A stretch of DNA of 64,000 nucleotides from Brachycybe producta (lineage: Eukaryota > Arthropoda > Diplopoda > Playtdesmida > Andrognathidae). The notes below the pieces were generated by a model that was not told the DNA's origin, made no database searches, and saw only the letters and a list, made by a program, of their open reading frames with translations. Position numbers and translations under genes: made by a program. The stretch spans positions 372,001 through 436,000 of the forward strand of contig JAUPFP010000029.1 of NCBI GenBank assembly GCA_036925085.1, read 5' to 3'. The first letter of the stretch is position 1; each line of letters starts with the position of its first letter. Below, piece by piece: positions 36,646 through 50,297 of this stretch.

Positions 36646-38064
36646 GTTAGCAGTGATTGCCCATCTTTAAGGATGACATTTAAACTAAATGAACGAATAA
36701 TAATACTAATTAATTGTTTATTTTGTTTTACAGGTAAAATATCCAATTCATTTCTGTATTTTATCATTATGTTAATGGTTTCCTTCGTGATTGTCTGGTC
36801 AATGGGTGAGCAGTTCGTCAATTTACTTACTGAACGGCGGTATAATTGAGCAATTTATTCCATTTATGTTTTTATGATGATTTGCGGTTTCATCATCTAT
36901 TTTGTTTTTATGATTGAAATAATTTAGTCAAACTGGAATTTCTCTTTCTCTCCATCCCTCTCTCATTCTATTTAATTATTTATTCGATTTCAATGGTTCC
37001 ATAATAATAATAATAATAATAACAAATAGTCGGATATGAATTATTTACATTTAAAACACACAAGTAAAAGAACAACCAAAAATGGCCAAAATAAAAAACA
37101 CACAAAATTGTAGATCATTTTAATTTGAATGAATTCAAATACAGTTTTTTTTTTAAATAATGAAATATGAAATGGTAATGTAGTTATGTGTTTTGAACGA
37201 CAGATGGCACAACTGAGTTAGTTTGATTATTTTCTTCTTCTTGTTGGTCGAAATTGGAATTTTTGTTGGTTTTTTGATGATGATATTTTTTTTCTTTCTC
37301 TAAATTGTGTGTTTCCCTTGGTGATGATGCTTTTGGAATTGACGGGATAATGTGATTATGACACAAGTAATTGGCCTAACTCATATCATCGTTATGGTTT
37401 CTACACTATTTTTAATGTTGTGAAACGCACCACACACACATTTCACCATTTTTGACACTTTCGGAAATTTGTGGTTATTTTTTTTTTAAATGGATGCCTA
37501 TTTTAAAAGCTAATTTTAATGTGGTAACCATTTCAGAAAAAAAAATAGGAGATTGTTTTTAGGTCGTCGTTCTATTTGGCTTGCAGTGTTACAGCATGCA
37601 GAAAATCACTAGGGACTAGAAAAGCCATATTATTATTGCTCTTCTTGTCTTCTTCTTCATTATACTTTTAAGTTCGTTAAGATATTGATTTTGACCTAAT
37701 ATGAATATTTCTTATATTATGCTAATGTGGCACTTTTTTTTTTACTGAAGCTGCTTCTTTTAATTTGAGGATCTCCTGAGGCAATTAGGCAACTTTTTTT
37801 TCACCATTTTTTTCCCCTCATCTTTTCTTAATCATTAAGTATATACTTCATTTTGTGTTTAGTTAGGTAAGGTTGGTATTATTTTAGGGGGATTTAGAAA
37901 GTTAAGAGAATTAGGTTTCTCTTAAGTCTGGAATATGGTTGAGGATTTATTGGATTATCTGGTGAGATAATTCTACTTGTCCATCAATTGGATTAATTAA
38001 TCATCTTTTTTGTTGTTGTTGTTGTTTTCACATATATAATGTATATTCTTGAGGCTATATCTAT

Positions 38065-38541
38065 TAAGCCGAGTCCACACTATACCATTTGGCTTTTGCC
38101 GGCAAACTGACAAAGTCAGAAGACAAAGCTAATAAAGATGGCTCTGAAAACGTTCTCTTTTGACCATAAATGAAGTTTTACACGTTTTTGCACGTTCACG
38201 CTTGCTAAGTTTACCGATAAGTGGTGGAAAACATTATTGCCTGGCTTTTTCAGGCAAAGTTAAAGCATTTATACCATATAATAGGAAAACTGTGTCATTA
38301 ATCGGTGACAGAGTTTCTTATGCGCATGTTTCTATAGACTTCAATGTTAAATTGTGAGAGTATACAGATCAGAAGTACAAAAGCTGGGAGACTTCCTGTC
38401 ATGTAATAACATCAAAGGTTCAACAGAGAGAGTTTTCCTTTCTGTGTCTATCCCTGTCTCTATTCTGTGTCCATAATTCTCAATTGCCAGTTGGCTTTGG
38501 CAGTCTGGCATGCCGTCTTTCATAGTGTGGATGTGGCTTTA
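38065..38541. repeat. MITE family G, about 480 bp
   Basis: The left terminus TAAGCCGAGTCCACACTATA mirrors the right terminus, whose reverse complement is TAAAGCCACATCCACACTAT. Inner arms pair CATTTGGCTTTTGCCGGCAA with the TTGCCAGTTGGCTTTGGCAG region only loosely. One copy was seen here, with no coding capacity. Confidence 0.6.
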
Positions 38542-40595
38542 GATGGTCTGAATATTCTAATGACACAATGTATTTGAGTGAGAATAGTAATAGTTGGAGA
38601 TATTTGTGTGGTGTATTTTGGTGAAATTACGAAGGGGGAAAAATCTTTCGTTCTCGTAACCAGTTGCAGAAAAAAAGGGGAGGTTAGCGGAGGTTACAAA
38701 GATAGGGGACGTATTTATTATAGGTGCGATTTACGACTCGGTGTATGTCGGATTTATTGATTGTGGCTGTTAGCCAAGTGCAAGAAAATTATATTATTAT
38801 TTTCTTTTTGGTAGGAGACGGTAGGGTGAGGTGGTAGTAGTAGTAGTAAGTAGTAGTAGTAAGTAGTAGTAGTAAGTAGGTGGTGGGGCTACTGTAAGAT
38901 TATTATTACGCTTAGTGTGTTTATAAAAACCCTTTTTGTTTTTACGGGAAAGAGTCGGAAAAAGAGAGTCGAAGTTTTGTTTTCCGCTCAAATGGATCAT
39001 GAATTAAAAAGGAAGAAGAATACAAAAGACACACACACAATTTACATTTGACTTTTATATTATTGTGAAGAACATCATTCAACATTATTGCATAATATTG
39101 AGCTATATTTTTGTTTATTTTTTTCTCAGATTCTTCTTTTTCTACTTTGATTACAAATTTTAGAATAGAACAAGAGGGTTGTGGGTTTTTTTTTCTTTTT
39201 CTGGAATATCTTATTATTATTCGTCTTAAATTCTGATTCCCTTTAGCAATAAACTGAGAGAATCAAAACTTATTTGATTTTATTACGACATGAACACACA
39301 AAAAACACACACCTCCAACAACAACAACCACCTGAAAAGAGATTTATACTGTTGACTACAAAAAAAGAGATTCCTTCTGAAACACTTGATTTATTTTATT
39401 TTGTTGGCGTTTTTTTTTTCAAATACCAAAAAAACAAAAACAAAAAAAAAATACTATTTTGTTTTCTCAGTCAATTTGAAATATTATTCATTTTTCTTTT
39501 TCTTTTGTGGCTTTTTATGATTTGATTTTAAATTTTTATATAGTTAGCACTTTATTATTAAAAATATGACTGTTTTGTTTTTAGAACCATTTGAAAAATG
39601 AAATTCGGTTTATTTCAGATTCATAATTAAATTTAATTGTGTATTTCAATATATAATTTGTTTCTTATGTGGAAAATTACATTTTCAGGGCTTATGCCGA
39701 CCTGTAAAGTCAGGGAAAATGAAAAAAAGTCACAAAAGAAATTAGAGAAAATCAAGGATTTTATCAAATAATTAGGGGAAAGTCAGGGAAATGAGTGATT
39801 TTTGTTAAAAAAAAATATCGAGGAAAGACAGCGAAATGGATTGTTTGATTTGAGTATGAACCCTGATTTCGGCTCATTTTTATATTGAAGAAACAAAATT
39901 AAAACAGGTGTTTAAAATGATACGAAAAATGCATTTGATTTTTTTTTAAAAAAATTATTAAAATGTTTATTAGTTAGAAAAAGTTTTGAGGTAATTGATT
40001 TTCGTTTCCAATATGTGAAAAATTAAAAGTTGTTCTAATTTCTCTAAAGATGTTTAATAATCCGAATTCTACTTTTAAATGAGATTTTTTTAACCAAAAC
40101 ACAAACACAAAAATGAAAATTCTTTTTTTCATTTTCATTTCATTCTCTTTTGAAAGTTGTTCATTTGGATGAAGAAATAACACGTTCTTGAATTTGACAA
40201 TGGATGATGATAAATTTGTATTCCCCGGGTATAAATAGAACCACATTCAAACAACTTTCTTTCTATACATTCCATAATTTGAACCATTTTTGTTTGCCTT
40301 TCAGCAAAAAAATAACATTGTGTGTTGGTCTCTCCCCTCCTCCTCCCTTTTTTTTGCAATTCTGGGGGAATTGAAAATTGATTTAAGATTAGGAAACTTT
40401 GAGTTTAGTCTCGTTTCTTCTTCTTATTCTTATTCGAATGAAAAGGGGAAAAAAACGGTACAAATGTAAGGGTTTTTTTTTTCTCATTTTATTTCATTTT
40501 TATTCGTTTTTATGGTGTTATGTGGTTCACCACACTTTGAAGAGAGAGAGAGAAAAAAAAAGTCTTTTAATACATTTTATATTTGTATAATATGG

Positions 40596-41068
40596 TGAAA
40601 ACCGTTTAACACGAAAATGTATATAACGAAAAATAACACGAAATTTTATTTTTCAACGATTCATTAGAAATGACATAACACACAGAAGTTCATTTAAGAG
40701 GACTCCATTGAAAAATACTTGTGTAAATGCAAGGTAGATGGCGCCTGCCAACCTCCATAGGTGCCAATCTACACTCGCCGCCAATTAGTTGAAAACGAAT
40801 GCACCCTTTTAGTTCTAAAAGCGTCCCAGAACACAAATAAGCGAAGAGAGCACGTGTAGAGAATTAGCGATGACGCAATTCAAAGTTTGCCACGTGAAAA
40901 AAAAAAGGAAGGTGGTGAGTCAAGAGTTGAAGAGTGTCTGCAGTACATTTCTATGAGAAGAGGGCTAGTGGCGCCATCTAAATGCTACGTGGACAAAATA
41001 AAAGATCTACTTTCATTCTTAACACAAAAGTTATTCCGGTTTCTTCGATTTCGTGTTAAACGGATCTG
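40596..41068. repeat. MITE family J, about 470 bp, CpG-rich interior
   Basis: The terminal ACCGTTTAACACGAAA (about 40,601) is the reverse complement of TTTCGTGTTAAACGGAT (about 41,050-41,065). Inside, AGATGGCGCC (40,735-40,744) pairs with GGCGCCATCT (40,970-40,979). The interior is CpG-rich compared with its flanks, suggesting a relatively recent insertion. A related end may occur near 18,140. Confidence 0.6.
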
Positions 41069-42662
41069 ATCCTATTATTATTTTGGTATATTGTGTGTAG
41101 TAGTACATTTCGGTTCTGTAACTAGAATTTCATTTGTTGTTAGTTAGTTAGTTAGTTTGGAATCGGAAAGACTTTTTAATTGAAATTTAACTTAATAAGA
41201 CTAGTGAAGTCTTTAAAAATCGATATGAATGAAAATGTTCAGATTTTTTAAACCAATCATTCAATTCAGTTCAACTCAGTACACCTGTAATCAGCTCTGT
41301 GTAGCCATGTGGTAGGGGGGGGGGGGGGTTGGGGACAATTCCAAATGACAAATAGTTGTAATTTGGACAAGGTTTTAGACATCCATCATCCTAAATAAAG
41401 AGTGGCGAAAGTTAATTAGTTTAAAATTAAATGTTACTGGGCATTTAAAACTTAATTTAGTTGCTAACAACATAATAATAACACAAATAAACTTCTAGAA
41501 AAAAAAATTGTAAAGAATTTCAAAAGTTAGGTACAATGACAACCTTAGTTTTATTTAAAACTTTTTAAATTCTCGAGCATATTTCATATTTTACAACTAC
41601 ATTTTCACATGTTTCTTAATAATTATAATTAAAAAAGAAATTTTCAAATGTGTTTATATTTTATAGTTTCCTAGTAGATATATTCAATTTTAAACAATAA
41701 TCTTGTGTTTGATTCTGGAACATACTGTATTTTTAAATTAGTGTTTTTTTTTTAAAAATGAAACATAATTTGTTAAAAAAAACACAAAAGAGAAGACTGC
41801 AGATGTTTCCACCATATGTTGGAAGTAGTTATGTGAAAGTGTGAACCCAACCTCTTGTTTTTTACACGTGTTTTATTTATTATCGTGAAACAATTCCCAC
41901 TGTGTGTTTATTGTTCATACTTTTTTTTTAGTTGTGATTGTGTGTTTCTTAATGTATATTTATACGAGTTAGTCGAATATTTTGAAGAAGAAGAAGAAGA
42001 AGAAGGAAGGAATCAGTGCTAAATAATGGTTAAATGTTGAAGCAATTCTTCTTCCGATTAGATTTATGACGTGTGTCCGTTTTTAGTGGTCTTTTGACGC
42101 TCATAGAATTAGAAAATAAGAACAAGGCTAGGAGAAGGAGGAGCAGGAATCCCTGGATAAGGGGGATTCTGAAATGAAAATCACCAACCAACCTAAATAT
42201 AAAAACCACCTTCTTTATTTTCTTGTTTCTCTGTCTTTATACTTTTATATTTCATATTGTACTTGATTACATATAGGGAGGGGTTTTTTTGGTGTGTCTT
42301 ATGATCCATCATAAAAGTAGTTGTCGTCTGCACCATTGCTGATAAATTTATCCTCTTCTCCCCTTTTATTCTCCTCCATCCTCTCCATGCGCATTCAAAA
42401 TATTACCGTACTTTATGGATAATTTGTAAGAAAAGAAGGGCCCTTTCCCCTTTTTTTTGGAGGGGTAACCTATTTTAATGGCGTCTCATAGTGTGAGTGA
42501 CAACTTGTGACCCACTCCTCTCTTTTCTATTCTTTAATTAATTAATTTTCATTCTTAAGAAGAAGAAAAAAAAGGTTGTTAGAAACTTTTTTTTGTTTCT
42601 CTCGTTTTGAGAAAAATTTCAAGTTTTATTAATGAGGAGAATGAAGTTTAAATGATTAGTAA

Positions 42663-42703
42663 TGCTCGGATTTTTATGCAATATCAAGCAAATGTTTCTC
42701 AAT
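42663..42703. repeat. Solo terminus of MITE family D
   Basis: TGCTCGGATTTTTATGCAAT then ATCAAGCAAATGTTTCTCAA matches the left end of the copy at 32,733. No matching right end was found nearby. Confidence 0.6.
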
Positions 42704-43930
42704 ACTCATCTTCTTATCTAATTATTTTCTTATTAAATAAAAAAATAAAACTTATATTAAGATATTTTTTTTAATTTCTCACATTTTGTCGTTTATTGTG
42801 TCTAAAGTCTATATATTTTTTATTCTAATATTCTGAAATATTTCATTCTAATAACACTCAAATGACATTTATTTCTAACTTGCAGCTTTGTTAGTTTCAG
42901 GGAAAATATTTACGACTACAACTATTTTTTTTATCTTTTAAAAAATGTTAAATTGGCTCTTTTTTTGGAGGAGGAAGAGGGTTTATTTTTCTATTGTCAT
43001 GTATTTTAAATATCTTACTGGTTTGGGTATTTTCTTGTATATATATATATATAGTTGGGACCCCCACCCCACACTCACTCTTTCTATCTTTCTATCTCTT
43101 GTTTTCTCTCTCTCTCTTTTGCTTATTCGCCATTTCATTATTCAATTGTCCAAATGAAATTAATCTGTGCATGGGTACAATTTATGACAATGTTTAAAAA
43201 GCTTTTTGAAATCTTTTCATCTGGAAAGGATATGGTTGTTGCTCTCACACAACACTTAAAACTGTTCTTTTTCCATTCCTCAGAACCCTCCTTTTTATTA
43301 GAGGAGAAAATGGGGGTGGCGGCCATGATGGATGACAACAATGATAACACACACATACTCACTTCAAATATGCCTCTCTGTATAATTCACATATAGAAGA
43401 AGCTTTTGTAGTCAAAATCTTGTATTTTGTAAAACTTATTTTTATTGCTTTAGTTATGGAGGTATTTTTTTTGTATATATTACATGTATAGAAGTAATTT
43501 TCTGTGGAGGTTGATGCAATTTCTATAGAAATTAAGGGTGGTGAGAGAGGACTAATTAGTTGGCTCAGCCACCATCCACCGCCACCACCCTCGCCTGAAT
43601 GTAGGCAATCACTCATGAGTTCAGTGTTGAACAGCGAAGTTAGAGGATTGTGACTGAAAGGAGAGAGAGACTTCATCTCATATCCTTCAGGGATAATTCA
43701 CTCTAATGACTTGATGGACTGTCGTTTTTATGTTAACACAACCTAAAAACAGTAACAGTTAATAGCGCTTTTGTTATTAGCTTTGCTATTGTATTTTTTT
43801 TTGGTAGCCGTTTTTGTAATTGCTGAGAAGAAAGTTTGACGGGGTGGAAAGCTTCTGATCAAGAAATTTAGAAAGAGAGAGAGAGAGAGCGGAACTTTAT
43901 GAAAATATTTCCACGCAATATTATGTTTAT

Positions 43931-44065
43931 ATGTCGCATCCATTTGGTGTAATTGTCCATTACACCAAATATAATGTTCATTTCGCGTTTTGCATCTCAG
44001 GCCAATTTTATGTGCATTTTGTGAAATGGACGTTAATTTCGTGCAATGGACAATGGATGCGACAT
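43931..44065. repeat. MITE family C, copy 2
   Basis: The termini ATGTCGCATCCATTTGGTGT and (reverse complemented) ATGTCGCATCCATTGTCCAT match family C. The central CGCGTTTTGCATCTCAGGCC is the reverse complement of the centre of the copy at 26,261, so this copy is inverted relative to that one. Confidence 0.75.
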
Positions 44066-44491
44066 TTAAATTTAAATTCAGTTTAATTTGGGATGAGATT
44101 TATTCAGTATTTTAGAATACTAACCAAGGTATAATAACATTCATTGTTCTGACGAGAAATGGCGATTTTTTTGGGGGGTGGCTCATTATCGTTTCTAATC
44201 TTCATGTAAGTTTATCAAGAAGTTGACTTCATTTTCTCACAATGGAATTGTGCTTTAATTTATTAAGGGTGCTTTTAAGATGATTGTGTGTGTGGACTAA
44301 AAGAAAAGAAAAGGAGAGAAAAATATTCCAAGCACGTCTCATTTGAAAATAAGAGAGACTTTCATTTGCATATGTACATGTATTCCATGCATTTATGCAT
44401 ACAACTTCATATTTTCAGGCTTTTGTTAGCCATATTCTACTCTTCATGTTAAAGGTGGTCTTTTTCTACTCTACTGTTCACATATGTGTAA

Positions 44492-44640
44492 GACCCTTGG
44501 CACACACATACCTTTTTGGTGTCGCCTGTGTGCCAAGACCTGGCTTCTTTCTATAGCAATACATTGCAACCACAGCCCAGCCACCGGTGCACGACAACAT
44601 TTTGCAGTCCAAATCAACTATAAAAAGTGTGCCAAAGGCC
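44492..44640. repeat. MITE family B, copy 3
   Basis: It begins GACCCTTGGCACACACATAC and ends AAAAAGTGTGCCAAAGGCC. The inner TTTTGCAGTCCAAATCAAC mirrors the family's CGACTGCAAAATG. The 67-codon plus ORF here is a by-product. Confidence 0.65.
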
Positions 44641-46346
44641 TGAATGTAATATTTGCAAAGTTCTGCCTGACTTTTTTATATAAATAAATGGACAAGTTTC
44701 ACAAAATCTAGAATTTTCTCTCTCTCATATATATATTCGGATTACTAATAGATACCAAACCAGTCCGTGTTGAGATATTAGGACATCTGTTTTTCTAACA
44801 TAGTTCAGATTGTGGCTACATTTGGCCCGTGGGCTACTTAGATAAGGTTCGGTTCGGTTGAGTTTTTCCTTTCCCCTCTTTCTCTGTCTGTTTCTTTCGA
44901 ATATGTTGGTGCATATTTAGAAAGAGCAAAAGTGATGATGGGAAAAACAAGACAAAAGGCAAAAGAGAATAGATAAATGTTTAACGTTTATGGAAATATT
45001 AAATATCTATTGTAAATGTCATCTTCGATACTAAGACCGAATTCATGAAAAACAAACGTAGCATTTGAACTTTAACTTGAACTCTTCGAACTGAGTGCTT
45101 TAAACATTGAAAAGCTCTCTTTTGTTTACTATTTTTGAATAAGGGGGTTTAAATGTGATGGCCCTCTACTCAGAGGGTTCAAGTTCAAACGTCAAGTTGC
45201 TTTTTGAATTTGGACCTCAGAAGTAGTCAACTGTGTGTGTGAGAGAGAAAGACAGCTTCAATGATGTTCATACTGTAATACAGGCAGTAGATTGAAACAC
45301 CTTTTTTTCTAAAAATGTAAGCAGAGACATCAATGGACCACATCCCTATGTTTTGCAGGCGTAATTATCAACATACGATTATTCATTCTAAAGTGAATTT
45401 AAAAGTGTAGCTTTATTGGTTTATTTGCTCACTTGAATGAATTATTTGTGAATACGGGGTGTAATTTCTGAATGGTTTTCTGGAAGATATTCTTTTTCAA
45501 ATGAAGATTTTATTCTTCATGGTGGTTTGGTGGTCGTCATGAAGCTTATTTTATTGATTTGTAGATTTCTCCTTTAAATAATAGAAGGTTTGCAAGACTT
45601 TAGGGAGGTTTTTTTTCTCTTCTTCTTCTTCGTCTAATTTAGAATTTGTCCGCAACGATGATTATTTTCATTCTCAGTCTCATTTATTTGTCCATGTCCA
45701 AGAAAAAAAGATTTTTCAGCAACAACAACAACAGCGTATTTTAAGTTTGTATTTTTACAAAAGATTGGTTGCTTTTTATTTTTCTGTCTGCGTATTTCTA
45801 TTTCTACTTGTCTGATGTTTCTATACCGAAATAAAAAAAATCGTTATAGGAATATTGATTTGAACACTTTTATTTGTGTTATGTTTTCGGTTGTTCTCTC
45901 TCTCTCTCTCTCATACTTTCTCTGTTTATTTGTAAAAGCAAACAACAACCACAACTTTGGTTTCATCACTTTAGAATATTTCAGACTAATATATTCAGTA
46001 ATTACTTTTTTTTTCCCAACCTAAAGTAGGGAATTCCAGATAAATGTTTGTATCTGGGATCCTATTAAGATTTGTGATGAATTATTTCCCATTGTGGAGA
46101 AGGTTGATGAAGGTTGGAGTCTCCTTCTAGTATTGTAGATTTTATATATATATATGTAATATTGGAAGTTCCATTCCTTTTGGAACAGGTGCATTAACAA
46201 AATTAATAGCCGTGGTATCCATAGGAGGGCGCTAATATTGCAGTCTATTTGTCAAACAATATTGTCATTTGGTGCACAATATGTCTGACATAAAGTAGAT
46301 TTTTGAGATCTTGTTCACCTTTAGATGATAGACAAACGAGACTAAA

Positions 46347-46516
46347 GTTAACCATACACTATGAAACACGGTCTGAAGACACGATTTCTCACAGATAATG
46401 CTTGTCATCAAAGTGAACTGTGCTTCTGTCTCACACACTTGTCTGTAGACTCCAGACACAATGAGAAAAACGCGACATTTTGTCTGTGAGAGACTGTATT
46501 TCATGTGTATGGCTAG
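46347..46516. repeat. MITE family H
   Basis: Left GTTAACCATACACTATGAAA, then CACGGTCT. Right, reverse complemented, GCTAGCCATACACATGAAAT, then ACAGTCTC. It is 170 bp and non-coding. It lies 7 bp from a family B copy, so the two may be nested or neighbouring insertions. Confidence 0.65.
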
Positions 46517-46523
46517 CATAATT

Positions 46524-46640
46524 AGGCCCTTGGCACACAAATCACTTTTCGAATACTTTTCGACTGCAAAATTAAGTCGGGTTAGAAAACCACCTTTGAC
46601 TTCATTTTGCAGTAGAAAAGTGGTCTGTGTGTTCCAACCC
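46524..46640. repeat. MITE family B, copy 4
   Basis: The left end is AGGCCCTTGGCACACAAATC. The right end is AAAAGTGGTCTGTGTGTTCC followed by AACCC. The inner arms are CGACTGCAAAATTAAGTCG and GACTTCATTTTGCAGT. This is the most compact and symmetrical B copy. Confidence 0.75.
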
Positions 46641-46878
46641 TAAAAGTCTGAATTATATTTTTCTGAATTATTATATTTTTTGTTGTTGTTAAGTTGAGTT
46701 GAAGAGCGATATTGACTGAATATTTCTAGTCAGTGTGTGTTGACAAAGGAAGGAATTAAACTTTAGTGGCGTTGTTAGGGTTGTAGACTTCCTTAATTAA
46801 AATGCACTTAGCAGATGAAAGAATCAAGGTCCCTGTTTTTCCTGCTTGTTTGATGGGAGTTATATTTAGGCAGAGGGA

Positions 46879-46879
<1 letters not shown>

Positions 46880-46913
<34 letters not shown>
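46880..46913. repeat. (GA)n microsatellite
   Basis: A GA run of about 16 units. Confidence 0.9.
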
Positions 46914-46917
<4 letters not shown>

Positions 46918-47433
46918 TATACAGTGTTGAATTAAAGTATGTAACTTCGTTAGTTTTCTTCCTAAATTGGATTTCTAAACCATCCAATTTTTCATGTTCT
47001 TTTCGTTTCTGTCTCCAGCTTTTGCTTTCTGCTTCTGTGTGCTTTTCTCTTTTTTAAGTGACCTTCCCCACATCCCCCCCCCCATTTTTGTTTCAAGAGT
47101 CCTGTTGCATCCCCTAGTGGAAACTAGGAACTATGAAACCGCTGTGATTAAAAAAGTAACCCGATTCTCTGGTGACTTCAAAGAATTTATCCAATACACT
47201 TGCTAATCAGTCTTTATTTAAAAACAAAGACTTTCACATTATGGCGAAGGGTCATGTTACAGTATTTTTAGTTTAAATTAAACAACACCAGATGGAGCTT
47301 GGTTAACTGTTTTAAAAAAAAAAGTTATAAAAGCATTTCAACTGGCAACAACACTATAAGCCTATCTTCTTGTCAACTGGAGTTTACAAGTTTGGTTATT
47401 TAAATGAAAAAGCCTTTGTCATTAAGAAACAAA

Positions 47434-47695
47434 GGTGAAGGGAGGCTAGCTAATAGGGGATTACATTAGAATATGGTGTTTCTCAGTACTTTGCATCAGA
47501 GACCGAATTAACATCACTATAGGTGGCACCACCAGTTAACTGATTATTTAAATGGCTACTAGTGAGATGAAATGTGATAAAGTACAGTTAATTGATTAGA
47601 GTGGAGTCTGGAGGCATTTTAACGCCGTAGACCAAATTATCATACTTAAGCACCATTAACTAGACGGAATGTTAGCCTCCACCTCTAACCCTCAA
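47434..47695. repeat. MITE family K, copy 2 (diverged)
   Basis: Left GGTGAAGGGAGGCTAGCTAA, right GTTAGCCTCCACCTCTAACC. They share the GGAGGTGGAGGCTARC terminus with 22,650-22,814. The interiors differ. Confidence 0.55.
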
Positions 47696-50297
47696 AATCG
47701 TATGGGATGAATTATGCGAATCGAACCATAAACCAAAACAAATTCAGTGTAAAGAAAAAAAATGGCAGCTATAGCATATGCCCCAACAACCAATGAGAAT
47801 AATCTTGATAAGATGTGGTTTATTTAAATAACTGAACCAGTAATCTTAAGTTGACAAATAGTATAAACAAACCATTAATTTGTTTAGAAAAAACTTAAAC
47901 CTTCCAAATTATGTGTCATTTCACCAATAGATACACATGAATGTATTCTTCTTTTGTTGTTGTGGTGGTGTATTTAAGTTAGTTTTTCAGATTATGTAGG
48001 CGAATATGAAATGGGCCCTAGGCCCTTTTTTTCGATGTATTTTTTTGTCGTATTTTTCTGTATGATTGTGTGGTTTGTGTCTCCTCAGTCAGACACACAA
48101 ACACACACACAAAACACGTACAGTTTCAATACATTTATTTGTTCCGTTGTTGCTGATGGGGACAATGGCATTCAGTTTGTACGTGGTTGACTTACAGACG
48201 ATATATATTATTTTTCTATGTTTTTTCTTCTTCTTCTTCTGAAGAAAAAAAAAAGGTTGGAAATAACAGAATGTCATAGCAAACTATATATATATACCGG
48301 TATACAATAAGTGTAATTTTCTTCACACACATACACACATACATGGGTACCCATTGCCTAGAAATATATAAAATGATAAATGTTGCACGTAACTTGAAAA
48401 TGCAAAGTTAACTTGAATGCGTTTTCTTCCTACTTTAAACCCCTTTTTTTTTGCCTATTTTACTTCATCTTTTGTATACAGAAACAAAAAAAATGAATGG
48501 AAAAGGAGGGGGGGGGGAGGACAAAGATAAATAAATAATCTTATTTCTCTCAAAAATCCATATGTTTTTTCTTTCTTTCTATATGTGTGTTTGCAATTTT
48601 ACTGTTGACGAACAGATGCAAAGAAAGAGTATATAAAAGAATAATAGTAACTAAAACCTAATATTTAGTTGATGTTAACTTGACATGTCATTTTTCTGAA
48701 TGGGGGTTTGTTGTTCTTACTTTTTTTTTCTTTTTCTGCTCCTGACAGTTCTTCTTCTGAGAGGAGTAAGTTTTGGGTTCTTTGGTTTTTGCTTCCCCTT
48801 CAATTTAACCTCAGTTAAAGGATTGGAAGTTTACTAGGGAGAAAAACACACACACAAAAAAGGGTAAATGGGATTCCTTTTTTCCTGAATCCAATATCAT
48901 CATCATCATCATCATCTCTCTTTGCCCTTTTACGTTGAAAATCGTTTTTCGGCCTGATTAATTTGTTTAAAAATAACATTTATTCGTTGTTTGATATCAT
49001 TTTTCATACTCGGTGAGTTTTTTTCTTCTTCTTTTTCTGTGTCTTTTTCTCGGTGCTCACATTTGTCACCGACCGACCTTATAAAAATCATTTGATGGAT
49101 AGTTTTTTAAGGCACCGGAGACAACAAACGGATGAGCAACCGACCAAATAAAAATTACTTTTGGCACTTCAAATGGATGAATGAATTGTTTGGTCAATTT
49201 TTGGTCATTCAGAAATATATATAGGCCTATATATAGTTAAAAATGATGATGCTCTCATATTTATAGGGGTTTGTATTGAAAATAACATGAAATTGTTCGT
49301 TCTATAATTTAAAATTGGCCAAACAATTGATAATTTGGATTTAAAATTGATCGGGTTTTTCACAACTTATATTTGGTGACTTTTTGAATCGAACTTCAAA
49401 ATTGTTGACTGATATAATAGTAATGATGACACGTCAGAGTTAACCCTGTTATTCAATACATTTTTCGGGATTTTGTTCGGCGTACTGTAATTTAACAGGA
49501 AACTGAAATATGATTCAAAACTATTATTATTATAGTAATATTTTTTCATTTTGTTTCTTGTTTTTTAATGAACGGTTAATATAATAAGCGATTATTTATT
49601 AGATTGTCAAAACTATTGGTTTTTAGTTTTTGGCCCTCTCTCTCATTTCTTTGATTTTATTTGTTGTTTTGTGTATTACTTTTGTTATACAAGATTATAT
49701 TAACACAATAGTTTATAAAAAAACATTCAAGACGTCCTTTTAAATTGGTCTTCATATTTCTCTTTATTTTTTCATTTAAAAATACCTTTGGTTTTTTTTT
49801 GGTTGGCTTCTTAATGACCACTTTCTAATGACATTTTTTAACGTCTTTCTCATTCTCATATTAACATTGAAAGAATAATAATTTAACTTGACTTGTGTAA
49901 TTGCACGACTGAAAGTTAAGCTTCTTTTAGTCAGAAAAAGACAAGAAAGGATTGTCACAAATCCTTTTCTATAATAAATAAATTTCATTCTGCTGCCACT
50001 TATACAGGGTGAATGGAAATAGTTAAATTATGAAGACGTATTACATTTTTTTAGTTGTAACAACTGTATGGTTAAAAGTGCTTTGGATTTGGATAAATGT
50101 CTGATGGAGAAAAAAACTGCAGACTGAAAATGCATTTATGTAACTTATTTTGCTTTTTTCCAGTCCTACTAATCTGCCAAATAAATAGAATATCTTATTT
50201 TCAGTTTGGTTTTTCTGCATGTGTGTCCTTGGTTTTAGAATTGTCATAAGCAAAATGAACTTTTTATACAGACAAAAATTTAAAATTATCATCTGCT

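Noticed and set aside
36631..36849. 72-codon ORF with a hydrophobic stretch and an internal TTTTACAG acceptor
   Set aside because: No homology, low CpG and no partner exon; the hydrophobicity follows from T-rich codons.
38578..38760. 60-codon plus ORF with moderate complexity
   Set aside because: No recognised homology or splice sites; it begins just beyond MITE G.
45165..45200. GGTTCAAGTTC, resembling a tRNA T-arm
   Set aside because: No matching acceptor stem, D-arm or anticodon arm; it forms part of a loose inverted repeat.
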